Source: JAKFWI01 sp050246435
Lineage (GTDB): Bacteria > Pseudomonadota > Alphaproteobacteria > Caulobacterales > Aquidulcibacteraceae
Direction: 5' to 3'
NCBI GenBank assembly: GCA_050246435.1
Contig: JBFWWB010000001.1
Location: 7,913 to 71,912, forward strand
Length of the DNA stretch: 64,000 nucleotides
Shown: piece after piece, positions 16,873-25,037 of the stretch
Layout: each line of letters starts with the position of its first letter
How positions within the stretch are numbered: position 1 is the first letter of the stretch
Position numbers and translations under genes: made by a program
The notes under the pieces: model-generated
Told to the model about the DNA's origin: nothing
Database searches by the model: none
The model's input: only the letters and a program-made list of their open reading frames with translations

Positions 16873-17780
16873 GCGCCTTGCTCCGCGGTTGCAAGTTTCT
16901 CCTTCGACGCGCCGCGCGTCTGCACGATCCACACGCCCAGCAGAATGAGCGCCGCGCCGGCGATGCCGAGCGGCGCCAGCGCTTCGCCGAACAAAATCCA
17001 GGAAAGAGCCGCCGCCGCCAGAGGCTGTAGCCACAGCAGCACCGTGGACAGCGCGATCGGCAGCCGCCCGAGGCCCACCGCGATCAGGCCCTGCCCGCCG
17101 ACCTGCACGATCAAGCCAAGCCCCGCGAGCACCGCCCAACCCTTCAACGTCTGCGGCAGCATCACATCGCCGAACAGCAGGCTGGACGTCAGCGCCACGC
17201 CAAGCGCGGCGCTCGTCGTCCAGAACATCGCCTGCGCCGCTGGCGTTTCGCGCCGCGCGCCACGCATCAGCACGAGATAAACCGCGTACCAAACCGCCGC
17301 GAACAGCGCGAGGCCGTCGCCGGAAAAGTCGCCGCGGCCGCCTTGCGCGCGCGAATAAGCGAGCGCCGCCGCCCCGAGGATCGAAGCGCCCGCGCCGGCC
17401 GCGAAGCCCCAGCCCACGCGCTCGCGGAAGAAAATCCAGCCCGCCGCCGCGGCGAGCACCGGCGTCATGTTGGAAAACAAAGTAGCGTTGGTCACCGTCG
17501 TGAAGAACAGCGACGCGTGCCACAGTGCGATATCGAGCCCGAACGCCACGCCCGCAATCGCCAGCACGCCCAGGGTCTGTGGATTGGGCGGCGTTCGGTT
17601 ACGCCGCGTCGACAGCGCGATCAGGGCGAGCACCGGCAGCGCGAAGATGAAGCGCCACGCCGCCGTCGCCTGCGGCCCCACCTCGGAAAGCCGCACCAGG
17701 ATCGGCCCCACGCCCAGCAGCAAAGCGCCCGCGCCAACGGCCGCGATCGCCCCGGCGTGCGCACGCGCGGCGGGCGTCAA
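16869..17780 (-). CDS. EamA/DMT family transporter
   Basis: 303 residues with ten hydrophobic segments arranged as two five-helix EamA repeats; GVGPILVRLSEVGPQATAAWRF is the typical first-repeat signature. These inner-membrane carriers of the drug/metabolite superfamily export small metabolites; the substrate is unknown. The TTG start at 17780 is inferred from frame extent. It is coupled to the downstream DHFR-like gene by a four-base overlap and is divergent from nrdA across a 265-base region. Confidence 0.9.
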   Translation of the reverse strand: MTPAARAHAGAIAAVGAGALLLGVGPILVRLSEVGPQATAAWRFIFALPVLALIALSTRRNRTPPNPQTLGVLAIAGVAFGLDIALWHASLFFTTVTNATLFSNMTPVLAAAAGWIFFRERVGWGFAAGAGASILGAAALAYSRAQGGRGDFSGDGLALFAAVWYAVYLVLMRGARRETPAAQAMFWTTSAALGVALTSSLLFGDVMLPQTLKGWAVLAGLGLIVQVGGQGLIAVGLGRLPIALSTVLLWLQPLAAAALSWILFGEALAPLGIAGAALILLGVWIVQTRGASKEKLATAEQGA

Positions 17781-17986
17781 ACTACGCCCCGGAGCACAAC
17801 CCTGCGGGGAAATTGCGCATGTCTCACAGATTCGGCTCCGCCCCTGCTTTGCAGGCCTTTTAAATCGTTAACGCGGGGCCCGAGAGTGCTTAAATATATC
17901 CGTTGTTAGGCTCACGCGACTCGCAGCACCGTTTAACCCGGTTTTCACACCTACCCACCAAATCTAGGGGTCGAAACATCTGAGCG

Positions 17987-18002
17987 ACACAATAGGTTGT
18001 TA
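17987..18002 (+). promoter_or_regulatory. possible NrdR box upstream of nrdA
   Basis: ACACAATAGGTTGTTA matches the NrdR-box pattern (acaCwAtATaTwGtgt) at 12 of 16 positions and has a near-palindromic core, ACAA-TAGG-TTGT. It lies 44 bases before the nrdA start. NrdR boxes usually come in pairs about 31 bases apart; the upstream position (about 17956-17971) is only a poor match. NrdR represses ribonucleotide reductase genes when dATP is high, so the location fits. Confidence 0.42.
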
Positions 18003-18045
18003 CTCAGGTATTAACGGCGAAGTCGAAACGCGGGACGGGAAGAGC

Positions 18046-19920
18046 ATGTATCGCAGCGAAGCGGCCAATCTGGCGAGCGCCCCTCAGAAAGCCAGCGACC
18101 GGCGGGGCAAACCCAAGGCGCTGAAGGCCGTCTCCACCCGCAAGGTCGTGACCGATCCCGCGCGGGACGCATTGCTGACCGATTTTGGCAAGACCACCCT
18201 GGAAGACCGCTACCTCCTGCCCGGCGAAAGCTTCCAGGACATGTTCGCCCGGGTGGCCACCGCCTATGCCGACGATGTCGACCACGCCCAGCGTATTTAC
18301 GATTACATCTCCCAACTCTGGTTCATGCCCGCCACGCCGGTGCTCTCCAATGGCGGGGCCGAGCGCGGCCTGCCGATTTCCTGCTTCCTGAACGCGGTCG
18401 GCGATTCGCTTGAAGACATCGTGTCCACCTGGAACGAGAACGTCTGGCTCGCCTCCAACGGCGGCGGCATCGGCACCTATTGGGGCAGCGTCCGCTCGAT
18501 CGGCGAAAAGGTCGGCCAGAACGGGCAGACCAGCGGCATCATCCCCTTCATCCGCGTGATGGACAGCCTCACCCTGGCGATCAGCCAGGGTTCGCTGCGG
18601 CGCGGTTCGGCGGCGGTCTATCTCGACGTGCACCATCCCGAGATCGAGGAATTCCTCGAAATCCGGAAAGCGTCGGGCGATTTCAACCGCAAGAGCCTGA
18701 ACCTGCATCACGGCATCAACATCACCGACGAATTCATGGAAGCCGTCCGCGACGGAACCGAATTCGCACTCAGGAGCCCGAAGAAGAACGAAGTCATCCG
18801 CATGGTGGATGCGCGCAAGCTGTGGGTGAAGATCCTCGAGCTGCGCCTGCAGACGGGCGAGCCCTACATCATCTTCTCCGACACGGTGAACCGGCAGATG
18901 CCGGCCCACCAGCAGAAGCTCGGCTTCAAGGTGCGTCAGTCGAATCTCTGCTCGGAGATCATGCTGCACACCGGGCTCGACCATCTGGGCCGCGACCGCA
19001 CCGCCGTGTGCTGCCTCTCCTCGCTCAATGCGGAAAAATTCTTCGAGTGGGAAAAGCACGAAACCTTCCTGGAGGACGTGTTCCGCTTCCTCGACAATGT
19101 GCTGAGCGATTTCATCGACCGCGCGCCCGACGAGATGGAGCGCGCAAAATATGCGGCCTACCGCGAGCGCAGCGTGGGGCTCGGCCTCATGGGCTTCCAC
19201 TCCTTCCTGCAGGGCCAGGGCGTGCCGCTCGAAAGCGCGATGGCGAAAAGCTGGAACATGCGTTTGTTCAAGCATATCCGCCGCGGCGCCGATGCGGCGA
19301 GCGTGAAGCTGGCGCAAGAACGCGGCGCCTGCCCGGATGCGGCCGAAGCCGGCATCATGGCGCGCTTTTCGCACAAGCTGGCGATCGCGCCGACCGCGTC
19401 GATCTCGATCATCTGCGGGGGCACCTCCGCCGGCATCGAGCCGATCCCGGCGAATATCTACACGCACAAGACGCTTTCGGGCTCTTTCGCGGTGAAGAAC
19501 CCCTATCTGGAGGATCTGCTGAAGCAGAAGGGCCAGGACACGCCGGCCGTCTGGGATTCGATCCTGAAGAACGAAGGCAGCGTGCAGCATCTCGATTTTC
19601 TCGATGCGCATGAGAAGGCCGTCTACAAGACGGCGTTCGAGCTGGATCAGCGCTGGGTGGTGGAGCTGGCGGCCGACCGCACGCCCTTCATCTGCCAAAG
19701 CCAGAGCGTGAACATCTTCCTGCCGGGCGACGTGAACAAGTGGGATCTGCACATGCTGCACTTCTCCGCATGGGAGAAAGGCATGAAGAGCCTCTATTAT
19801 TGCCGCTCCAAGAGCGTGCAGCGCGCGGGCTTCGCCGGCAGCGAAAACGCGAGCGAAACGCCCGCCGAACTGATCGCCGTGGAAAAAACGGATTACGAGG
19901 AATGCCTCGCGTGCCAGTGA
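18046..19920 (+). CDS. nrdA: class I ribonucleoside-diphosphate reductase, alpha subunit
   Basis: A 624-residue catalytic subunit that reduces ribonucleotides to deoxyribonucleotides. Visible are MPATPVLSNGG, the first active-site cysteine in GLPISCFL, QSNLCSEIML (Asn-x-Cys-x-Glu) and the C-terminal thiol pair ECLACQ. TASISIICGGTSAGIEPIPAN covers the substrate pocket. There is no N-terminal ATP-cone, so dATP feedback by that domain is absent, as in the shorter alphaproteobacterial enzymes. The radical-bearing beta subunit gene (nrdB) does not follow and is nowhere in the window. A small zinc-ribbon gene overlaps its 3' end. Confidence 0.95.
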   Translation: MYRSEAANLASAPQKASDRRGKPKALKAVSTRKVVTDPARDALLTDFGKTTLEDRYLLPGESFQDMFARVATAYADDVDHAQRIYDYISQLWFMPATPVLSNGGAERGLPISCFLNAVGDSLEDIVSTWNENVWLASNGGGIGTYWGSVRSIGEKVGQNGQTSGIIPFIRVMDSLTLAISQGSLRRGSAAVYLDVHHPEIEEFLEIRKASGDFNRKSLNLHHGINITDEFMEAVRDGTEFALRSPKKNEVIRMVDARKLWVKILELRLQTGEPYIIFSDTVNRQMPAHQQKLGFKVRQSNLCSEIMLHTGLDHLGRDRTAVCCLSSLNAEKFFEWEKHETFLEDVFRFLDNVLSDFIDRAPDEMERAKYAAYRERSVGLGLMGFHSFLQGQGVPLESAMAKSWNMRLFKHIRRGADAASVKLAQERGACPDAAEAGIMARFSHKLAIAPTASISIICGGTSAGIEPIPANIYTHKTLSGSFAVKNPYLEDLLKQKGQDTPAVWDSILKNEGSVQHLDFLDAHEKAVYKTAFELDQRWVVELAADRTPFICQSQSVNIFLPGDVNKWDLHMLHFSAWEKGMKSLYYCRSKSVQRAGFAGSENASETPAELIAVEKTDYEECLACQ

Positions 19921-20177
19921 GGGCGCAGCGCCGCGCGCCAGTCGCATTTTGTGTGAAGTGCGGTTCGCCAAATTCCAACATTGTCTCGGTTGACACGGGA
20001 AAATGCGGGCGTGTTCTCGATATGAAGGGAACGCGCTGCGGCGGCCTTTTCAAGAGCGCGCTTCGTGAAGCCGACTGGGCCGAATGTCCCACGTGCGAGG
20101 CGACCGGGCGAATGGCCACCGGACGATGTGACGATTGCAATGGCGCGGGCTGGTTGTTCCAAAGACAACCCTATTGA
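19917..20177 (+). CDS. small zinc-ribbon protein coupled to nrdA
   Basis: 86 residues from a GTG that overlaps the nrdA TGA by four bases (19917-19920); ATG 19902 is a five-residue-longer alternative. It has eight cysteines: one CVKC pair, two single cysteines in GKCGR and TRCGG, then CPTCEATG and CDDCNGAG. The last two are exact C-x-x-C-x-G-x-G repeats of the DnaJ zinc-finger type. It should bind one or two zinc ions. I know no characterised homologue. Its position suggests a role with ribonucleotide reductase, for example as a thiol or assembly factor, but that is inference. Confidence 0.68.
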   Translation: MRAQRRAPVAFCVKCGSPNSNIVSVDTGKCGRVLDMKGTRCGGLFKSALREADWAECPTCEATGRMATGRCDDCNGAGWLFQRQPY

Positions 20178-20193
20178 GAGCACCAACGCGCTC

Positions 20194-20285
20194 GGCCCCA
20201 GCGAAGGCTGGGGCCCAGAAACGCCAGCGTCCCTGCCTCTTCTGAAACGTCAGTGGTTCTGGGCCCCAGCCTGCGCTGGGGCCCA
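20194..20285. repeat. REP-like pair of GGGGCC-rich hairpins
   Basis: Two hairpins about 45 bases apart. The first pairs GGCCCCAGC (20194-20202) with GCTGGGGCC (20207-20215) around GAAG. The second pairs TGGGCCCCAGC (20260-20270) with GCTGGGGCCCA (20275-20285) around CTGC. Both share the GGCCCCAGC core. This resembles repetitive extragenic palindromes found in many alphaproteobacteria, which may act as transcription terminators or mobile REP units. Only this copy pair was seen in the window. Confidence 0.72.
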
Positions 20286-20346
20286 GCACGTCAGCCGTGT
20301 GCGATCACCCGCTTTCGCTGCGATCGGTCCAACGTTAAATTCGCGC

Positions 20347-20688
20347 ATGGATGCCGATCGCCTCTGCGCTGTCTACATGCTCGCAAGCGGCATGCACGGC
20401 ACGCTGTACGTGGGCGTCACTAGCGACCTGCTGCGCCGCGTTTCTGAGCACCGTGAAGGCGTCGCCGCATCATTCACCAAGCGATACGCCGTCAGCAAGC
20501 TTGTGTGGTTTGAGCCCTACGACTTTCTCGATGCGGCGCGTGTTCGCGAGAAGCGGATCAAGGCATGGCGCAGAGATTGGAAATGCGCCTTGGTGGAGCG
20601 CTCCAATCCTCAATGGAATGATCTCTTTCCATCATTGGCAGGCGGCAAGGGCGTTTCGCCCGACAAGTGGAAGCCGCCGACAGCGTAG
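20347..20688 (+). CDS. GIY-YIG nuclease superfamily protein
   Basis: 113 residues with the compact GIY-YIG layout: AVYMLASG in place of the GIY strand, GTLYVGVTSDLLRRVSEH covering the YIG strand and the catalytic-arginine helix, then WKCALVERSNPQWNDLF. This is the stand-alone YhbQ/COG2827-like group, whose members are putative structure-specific or ssDNA endonucleases often scattered through alphaproteobacterial genomes. The start ATG 20347 places the first strand at the N-terminus. It lies immediately after the REP-like repeat, and its codon use looks less GC-biased than its neighbours. Confidence 0.85.
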   Translation: MDADRLCAVYMLASGMHGTLYVGVTSDLLRRVSEHREGVAASFTKRYAVSKLVWFEPYDFLDAARVREKRIKAWRRDWKCALVERSNPQWNDLFPSLAGGKGVSPDKWKPPTA

Positions 20689-20735
20689 CACTCAAATTTA
20701 TCCGACCCAGTCACCGCCACGCTTAAAATGCCCGC

Positions 20736-21341
20736 GTGCAACGCTTCGATCTCTCCGCCGCGTGGGAGCGTCTCGCCGCGATGATCCAATGGATCGTCGC
20801 GCTGTACGGCGGGCCGGCCGAGATCGCGCAGCGCCTCTGTTTCCTGCGCAAGGACCGCCAGCATTTCCTGGCCTGGCTGGCGCCGCTTGAAGCTTTGGCG
20901 CGCCGCCTGCTGTTCATCGAAGCCGCCGTCCTCCCCGCGCCCAACAGGGCGCCTGCGGTCACCGCCGCAGGCCGCATCGCGAACGCCTACACGGACGAAC
21001 CGCGCGCCGAATTACCGGAGGATCCGAAACGGTGGCGCGTCGTCTTCCGCGTCGGCCCATCCAGCGCGCGCCGCGCGGCGCCGTCCGTCCTTGCGCCGCG
21101 CGGATTCGGCGCCATCGCCAACGCCCTTCCGCTGGCGCGCCGTTTGGAAGCGTTGTTGCGGCTCATGGAAAATCGCACGCGCGCCCTCGCGCGGCTGGCG
21201 CGGCGCCTGCATGCATCGCCGAAGCGATGCGCCGCGGCTTTCGCGCCCTATCGCCATCGCGCGCGGTTCGCCACGGATGCACTTCACGCGGCGCAAACAG
21301 AAGCTGACATCGCGCGGGCGCGCTTTGCGGACACATCGTGA
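20736..21341 (+). CDS. conserved-looking hypothetical protein
   Basis: 201 residues from GTG 20736. The N-terminal half reads as an ordered helical domain (AAWERLAAMIQWIVALYGGPAEIAQRL and FLAWLAPLEALARRLLFIEAA) and the C-terminal half is Arg/Ala-rich. It has no signal peptide and no clear membrane segment. I do not recognise a family. It is followed by a short gap and a convergent small gene. The third-position GC pattern and lack of better overlapping frames support it being coding. Confidence 0.55.
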   Translation: MQRFDLSAAWERLAAMIQWIVALYGGPAEIAQRLCFLRKDRQHFLAWLAPLEALARRLLFIEAAVLPAPNRAPAVTAAGRIANAYTDEPRAELPEDPKRWRVVFRVGPSSARRAAPSVLAPRGFGAIANALPLARRLEALLRLMENRTRALARLARRLHASPKRCAAAFAPYRHRARFATDALHAAQTEADIARARFADTS

Positions 21342-21403
21342 CCGCGCGCCGCGCCTGAGCAGGATCGCCGCGCGCCCTTCGCGCCGCGGCTGCGGCCGTG
21401 CGC

Positions 21404-21601
21404 CTAGGCCGCCACCTTGTGCGCGGCGAGCCAGGCGAGCGCGTCGCGCTCAATCCATTTCCGCGCCGCGTTCTCGGAGCGGAAGCCCGTCATCTCGATC
21501 GGCGCGCCGAAACCCGGCGGCGTGACGAGAACTTCCCAATCGCCAGCCTTGCGGCGGCGCACGGCGAAACCAGGAGCGTGATCGATCATGGCCACGCCCA
21601 T
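21404..21601 (-). CDS. small conserved hypothetical protein
   Basis: 65 residues (61 if started at ATG 21589). The sequence FAVRRRKAGDWEVLVTPPGF followed by RSENAARKWIERDALAWLA looks like a compact strand-strand-helix fold with a conserved tryptophan-rich surface. Short alphaproteobacterial proteins of this shape are known but have no function. It lies just downstream of the Mur ligase gene on the same strand, 70 bases after that gene's stop. Confidence 0.6.
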   Translation of the reverse strand: MGVAMIDHAPGFAVRRRKAGDWEVLVTPPGFGAPIEMTGFRSENAARKWIERDALAWLAAHKVAA

Positions 21602-21671
21602 AGATGATTCGCGCGCAGGCCGCGTAATTACGCCGTCTTCATGCGCGCGAAGCTGTGCATCGCCACAGAGG

Positions 21672-23090
21672 TTAACGCGGAGCGCAGCGCGCCGCGAGTT
21701 GCGCCACCAGATCGGCGGCGAATTCGGAAAGCGTATCGTCGCGCGCACCCATGATGACGATGCGATCGCCCGGCTGCGCCAGCTCAAGCAATTTCTCCGC
21801 GCACTCCGCGCGCGTAGGCAGCGCCAGCGCGTGGCGGCCGTTCATGCGCACGCCGGCGGCGATATGCTCGCTCGTCACCGCGCGGTCCACCGTGCCGCCG
21901 AAATACGCCGGATCGGGCAGGATCAGCACGTCCTGCGGTCCGAGATCGCGCGCGAAGCCGGCGATGAATTCGCGCTTCATCAGCTTCAGCGGCCCGAAGC
22001 CGTGCGGCTGGAACATCACCAGCAGCCGGCCCGGAAACGCATGCAAGGTGGCAAGCGTGGCGGCGATCTTATCGGGATTGTGCGCGAAATCATCGATCAC
22101 CACGACGCCGTCCGCGGTCCCTGCGATCTCCAGGCGCCGGCGCACGCCGGCGAAGCGCTGCAGCGCCGCCACGCCCTGCTCCACGCCGACGTCGCAGGCG
22201 CGCGCCGCAGCAAGCGCCGCCAGCGCGTTTTCGACATTGTGGCGGCCGGGGACCGGCAGGTTCAGCGGAAACGCCTTGCCGCTCGCCTTTTCCCGCACGA
22301 TGCAGCGCATGCCGTTCTGCGTCGGGGTGACTTCGCTGGCGAACAGATCGGCGTCGTCGTTCACGAGGCTGAACGTCACCGTTTCGTATGCGAGGCGCAG
22401 GTCGGCCATCGTTTCGGTTTCGGCGTTGTCGAGATTGAGCACGGCGGTGCGCGCCTTCGCCGCGAAATCGCGGAACAGCGCGCGCAATTCGTCGAGCGAT
22501 TTGTGATCGAGGGAGATGTTGGTGACGACGGCGATCGTCGGCTGGTAGCGCGTGATCGAACCGTCGCTTTCGTCCACCTCGGCGACGAAGGCACCCCCCT
22601 CGCCCGCCAGCGCGCTGGCGAAGGGCGTATCGGGCGTCATGAAATTCTTCATCACCGCGCCGTTCACGATAGTGGGCGCGCGGCCCGCGGCGGAGAGAAT
22701 CCAGCCGATCATCGCGGTAGTGGTGGATTTGCCGCTGGTGCCGCCGACGGCGATGCGCTCGGGCGCGGCGTTGAACAGCGAGGAGAGAAGCTCCGCCCGC
22801 GTGATGATCGGCAGCGAGAGCTTTCTCGCGCCGATCACGTCAGGCACGGTTTCCTCGATCGCGGCCGAAACGACGAGCGTTTGGCCCGCCTCGCGCACGC
22901 CGCTGCCGTCCTGCGGGTAAAGCGCCACGCCCTGCGCGCGCAGGAATTCGAATTTCGGCGCCGTGCGGCCCTGATCGAGCGCGCGGTCGGAGCCTTCCAC
23001 ATGCGCGCCGCCCGCGCGCGCGATGAGCGCCAATGGCAGCATGCCGCTGCCGCCCACGCCGCAGAAGAAATAACGTTTGTCGCGATTCAT
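21672..23090 (-). CDS. Mur ligase family protein (MurC/Mpl-like, COG0773 type)
   Basis: 472 residues with the three Mur-ligase domains: an N-terminal Rossmann (YFFCGVGGSGM), an ATP-binding P-loop reading GGTSGKSTTT, a central AEVDESDGS segment, and a C-terminal domain with DDFAHNPDKI. Mur ligases join amino acids or peptides to UDP-MurNAc. True MurC and Mpl have GTHGKTTT at the P-loop; this one has TSGKST. It is remote from any dcw cluster and lies head-to-head with an LD-carboxypeptidase, so peptidoglycan recycling (Mpl-like) is likelier than de novo synthesis. ATG 23090 is chosen over a longer frame. Confidence 0.83.
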   Translation of the reverse strand: MNRDKRYFFCGVGGSGMLPLALIARAGGAHVEGSDRALDQGRTAPKFEFLRAQGVALYPQDGSGVREAGQTLVVSAAIEETVPDVIGARKLSLPIITRAELLSSLFNAAPERIAVGGTSGKSTTTAMIGWILSAAGRAPTIVNGAVMKNFMTPDTPFASALAGEGGAFVAEVDESDGSITRYQPTIAVVTNISLDHKSLDELRALFRDFAAKARTAVLNLDNAETETMADLRLAYETVTFSLVNDDADLFASEVTPTQNGMRCIVREKASGKAFPLNLPVPGRHNVENALAALAAARACDVGVEQGVAALQRFAGVRRRLEIAGTADGVVVIDDFAHNPDKIAATLATLHAFPGRLLVMFQPHGFGPLKLMKREFIAGFARDLGPQDVLILPDPAYFGGTVDRAVTSEHIAAGVRMNGRHALALPTRAECAEKLLELAQPGDRIVIMGARDDTLSEFAADLVAQLAARCAPR

Positions 23091-23152
23091 CGGGCGAGCG
23101 TATGAGGGGGGCGACGGGCTTTCAAGCGCGCGGGGTTGCAGGCGGTGCGCCA

Positions 23153-23980
23153 ATGAGGATCGCGGTCGTGGCGCCCGGCGTGCGCATCGAACCGGCCATC
23201 GCCGAAACGGCGGCGGCGATCGCCGCGGCCGCCCATCCCGAACTTGAACTTTTCTTCCATCCGCAATGCTTCCTCTCCTGGGGCCATTTCGCGGGAACCG
23301 ACGAAGCGCGCGCCGCAGCCCTGATCGAGGTCGCCAACGATCCGGCGTATGCTGCGGTGTGGTTCGCGCGCGGGGGCTACGGCGCCTGCCGCGTGGCCGA
23401 ACAGGTTGTCGGCGCGCTGGGGGCGAGCGCGCGCGAGAAGCTTTATCTGGGCTATAGCGATGCGGGCTTCCTGCTGGCGGCGCTGGCGCGCGCCGGTTTT
23501 CCGCGCCTCGCGCACGGGCCGATGCCGGTCGACCTCATCCGCACCAAGGGCGAGCGCGCCGTGCGCCGGGCGCTAGCCTATCTGGCGGGCAAGCCGGGCG
23601 ACGGGCTGGAGCCGCATCTGGCGGCCGGCGCGCGCCATGCGGCGTTCAACATCACCATCCTCAGCCATCTGCTGGGCACGCCGCTGGAGCCCGATCTGAG
23701 CGATTGCGTGCTGATGCTGGAAGAGGTGGGCGAGCACCATTACCGGATCGACCGCGCGATGTTTCAGATCACGTCGCATCCGGCGGTGCGGCGCGCGGCG
23801 GGCATCCGGCTGGGCCGCTGCAGCGCAATTCCGCCGAACGATCCCGATTTCACGCAGACGGAGGAAGACATCTTCCGCTTCTGGTGCGCGCGCGCCGGCA
23901 TCCCCTATCTCGGCCGCGCCGACATCGGCCACGATGTCGAGAACAAGATCGCGCCGTTCGGCTTGTGGGCGGGGGTTTGA
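23153..23980 (+). CDS. LD-carboxypeptidase, peptidase S66 family
   Basis: 275 residues of the LdcA/MccF family of cytosolic serine peptidases. The nucleophile is Ser102 in LGYSDAGF; EEVGEHHYRIDRA holds the catalytic Glu and GRADIGHDVENK the catalytic His. LdcA removes the terminal D-Ala from recycled murein tetrapeptide; MccF homologues cleave microcin-like compounds. Divergence from a Mur ligase 62 bases away points to murein recycling, since LdcA makes the tripeptide that an Mpl-type ligase would reuse. A longer reading from 23102 would overlap that promoter region. Confidence 0.88.
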   Translation: MRIAVVAPGVRIEPAIAETAAAIAAAAHPELELFFHPQCFLSWGHFAGTDEARAAALIEVANDPAYAAVWFARGGYGACRVAEQVVGALGASAREKLYLGYSDAGFLLAALARAGFPRLAHGPMPVDLIRTKGERAVRRALAYLAGKPGDGLEPHLAAGARHAAFNITILSHLLGTPLEPDLSDCVLMLEEVGEHHYRIDRAMFQITSHPAVRRAAGIRLGRCSAIPPNDPDFTQTEEDIFRFWCARAGIPYLGRADIGHDVENKIAPFGLWAGV

Positions 23981-24047
23981 CGCAAACCAGCCGCAATGCC
24001 GCCGCGCGGCGCGCGCAGCATGGCCAGCGATCCGGAGGACGCGCGCC

Positions 24048-24572
24048 ATGATCCGCACCCTGTTGCTTGCCTCCCTCGCCGCCGCCGCGCTCAGCGCCTG
24101 CGCGACGGCGCCCAGCCCCGGCGCGGCGCGCGCGCAAACCGAGCGCCAGATCGACTATGGCGGCTTCTCCGATCTCACGCGCACTCTGGCGCCCTACCGC
24201 GCTGACCGGCGCGTGACCTTGGCGGAGTTCAAAAGGATGGCGGCCGCGGGGGGCGCGCTGATTCTCGATGCGCGCTCGCCCTGGGCGTATGCGCAAGGCC
24301 ACATCAAGGGCGCGGTGAACGTGCCGTTCACGGATTTTACCGCGCAGCGCCTGAAGGAGGCGATCGGCGATCCGAACCGGCGCATTCTGATTTATTGCAA
24401 CAACAATTTCGCCAACGACGCGGCGCCCGTGGCGCTCAAATCCGCCCCGCTGGCGCTCAATATCCCGACCTTCATCAATCTCTACGGCTACGGCTACAAG
24501 AACCTCTACGAGCTGGGCGACGTGGTGGATTTCAACGACCCGGCGGTCGAATGGGTCCGCGGTTCGGCCTGA
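24048..24572 (+). CDS. rhodanese-domain lipoprotein
   Basis: 174 residues. A lipoprotein signal ends in the lipobox LSACAT, so the protein is exported and lipid-anchored. The rhodanese domain shows LILDARSPWAYAQGHIKGAVNVPF and the active-site loop LIYCNNNF with the catalytic cysteine. The active loop is followed by an unusual Asn-rich stretch. Periplasmic rhodaneses move sulfane sulfur or sense redox state; the substrate here is unknown. A GGAGG ribosome site lies at 24034-24038. Confidence 0.85.
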   Translation: MIRTLLLASLAAAALSACATAPSPGAARAQTERQIDYGGFSDLTRTLAPYRADRRVTLAEFKRMAAAGGALILDARSPWAYAQGHIKGAVNVPFTDFTAQRLKEAIGDPNRRILIYCNNNFANDAAPVALKSAPLALNIPTFINLYGYGYKNLYELGDVVDFNDPAVEWVRGSA

Positions 24573-24676
24573 AGCTCGGGAACAGCACGCCCCCGCGCGG
24601 ATTGTCGCAGATGAAGTTTCGGGCGAAGGCCGGCTAGGCCTGCCCGGCGATGCGGTTTTTGTGCAGGTGCGAGCAG

Positions 24677-24701
24677 AATCGCCTAAGCTGTTCAGGCGAT
24701 T
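24677..24701. repeat. inverted repeat AATCGCCT / AGGCGATT
   Basis: Perfect 8-base arms (24677-24684 and 24694-24701) separated by nine bases, in the AT-richer part of the region upstream of prkA. It could be an operator or a short hairpin. There is no T-tract, so it is not a typical terminator. Confidence 0.35.
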
Positions 24702-25001
24702 GGACGCAAAAGCCGGCGCAACCATATTAGGTTGGTTCGATGCGGTCCGGCCGGCGGAGCCGGCGGGCGGTCCAGGGCGAGAAAGGGGACTTCTGGCGCA
24801 TGCTGAGGGCCCGTTGCATGATCCCAGGCATATCGGCGCGCCGGCGAAGCTCTGGCCCGGCGGCGACAGACAGGGCGCGCCGCGCGGAAATCGCGTGGCC
24901 GGCTGGGCGGCCAAAGAATTGTTCGAGCACGCGGCGTTCTAGGGCGAAATCAGACCGAGAGGTCATCTTTATGCCGCCGCTGCAGGTTTTGATCGTATAG
25001 T

Positions 25002-25022
25002 CGGAAGTCAAGAAGACTTCCG
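25002..25022 (+). promoter_or_regulatory. hairpin in the prkA leader
   Basis: CGGAAGTC (25002-25009) pairs perfectly with GACTTCCG (25015-25022) around a five-base loop, ending 15 bases before the prkA ATG. In RNA it would sit just above the ribosome site; in DNA it is a 21-base palindrome that could be an operator. Confidence 0.45.
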
Positions 25023-25037
25023 CCCGATGGAGCGACG

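Larger units (their letters stand above)
24573..25037. other. 465-base intergenic region upstream of prkA
   Basis: No convincing gene: short frames on both strands (24661-24942 plus, 24727-25011 minus) have no recognisable domain and poor ribosome sites. It holds one 8-base inverted repeat (24677-24701) and another right at the prkA leader (25002-25022), and is therefore probably the promoter and leader region of the prkA-yeaH-spoVR run. Confidence 0.55.

Noticed and set aside
18004..19971. A 655-residue minus-strand frame opposite nrdA
   Set aside because: It mirrors the conserved nrdA gene, is rich in His/Arg/Asp in shadow fashion, and shows no domain.
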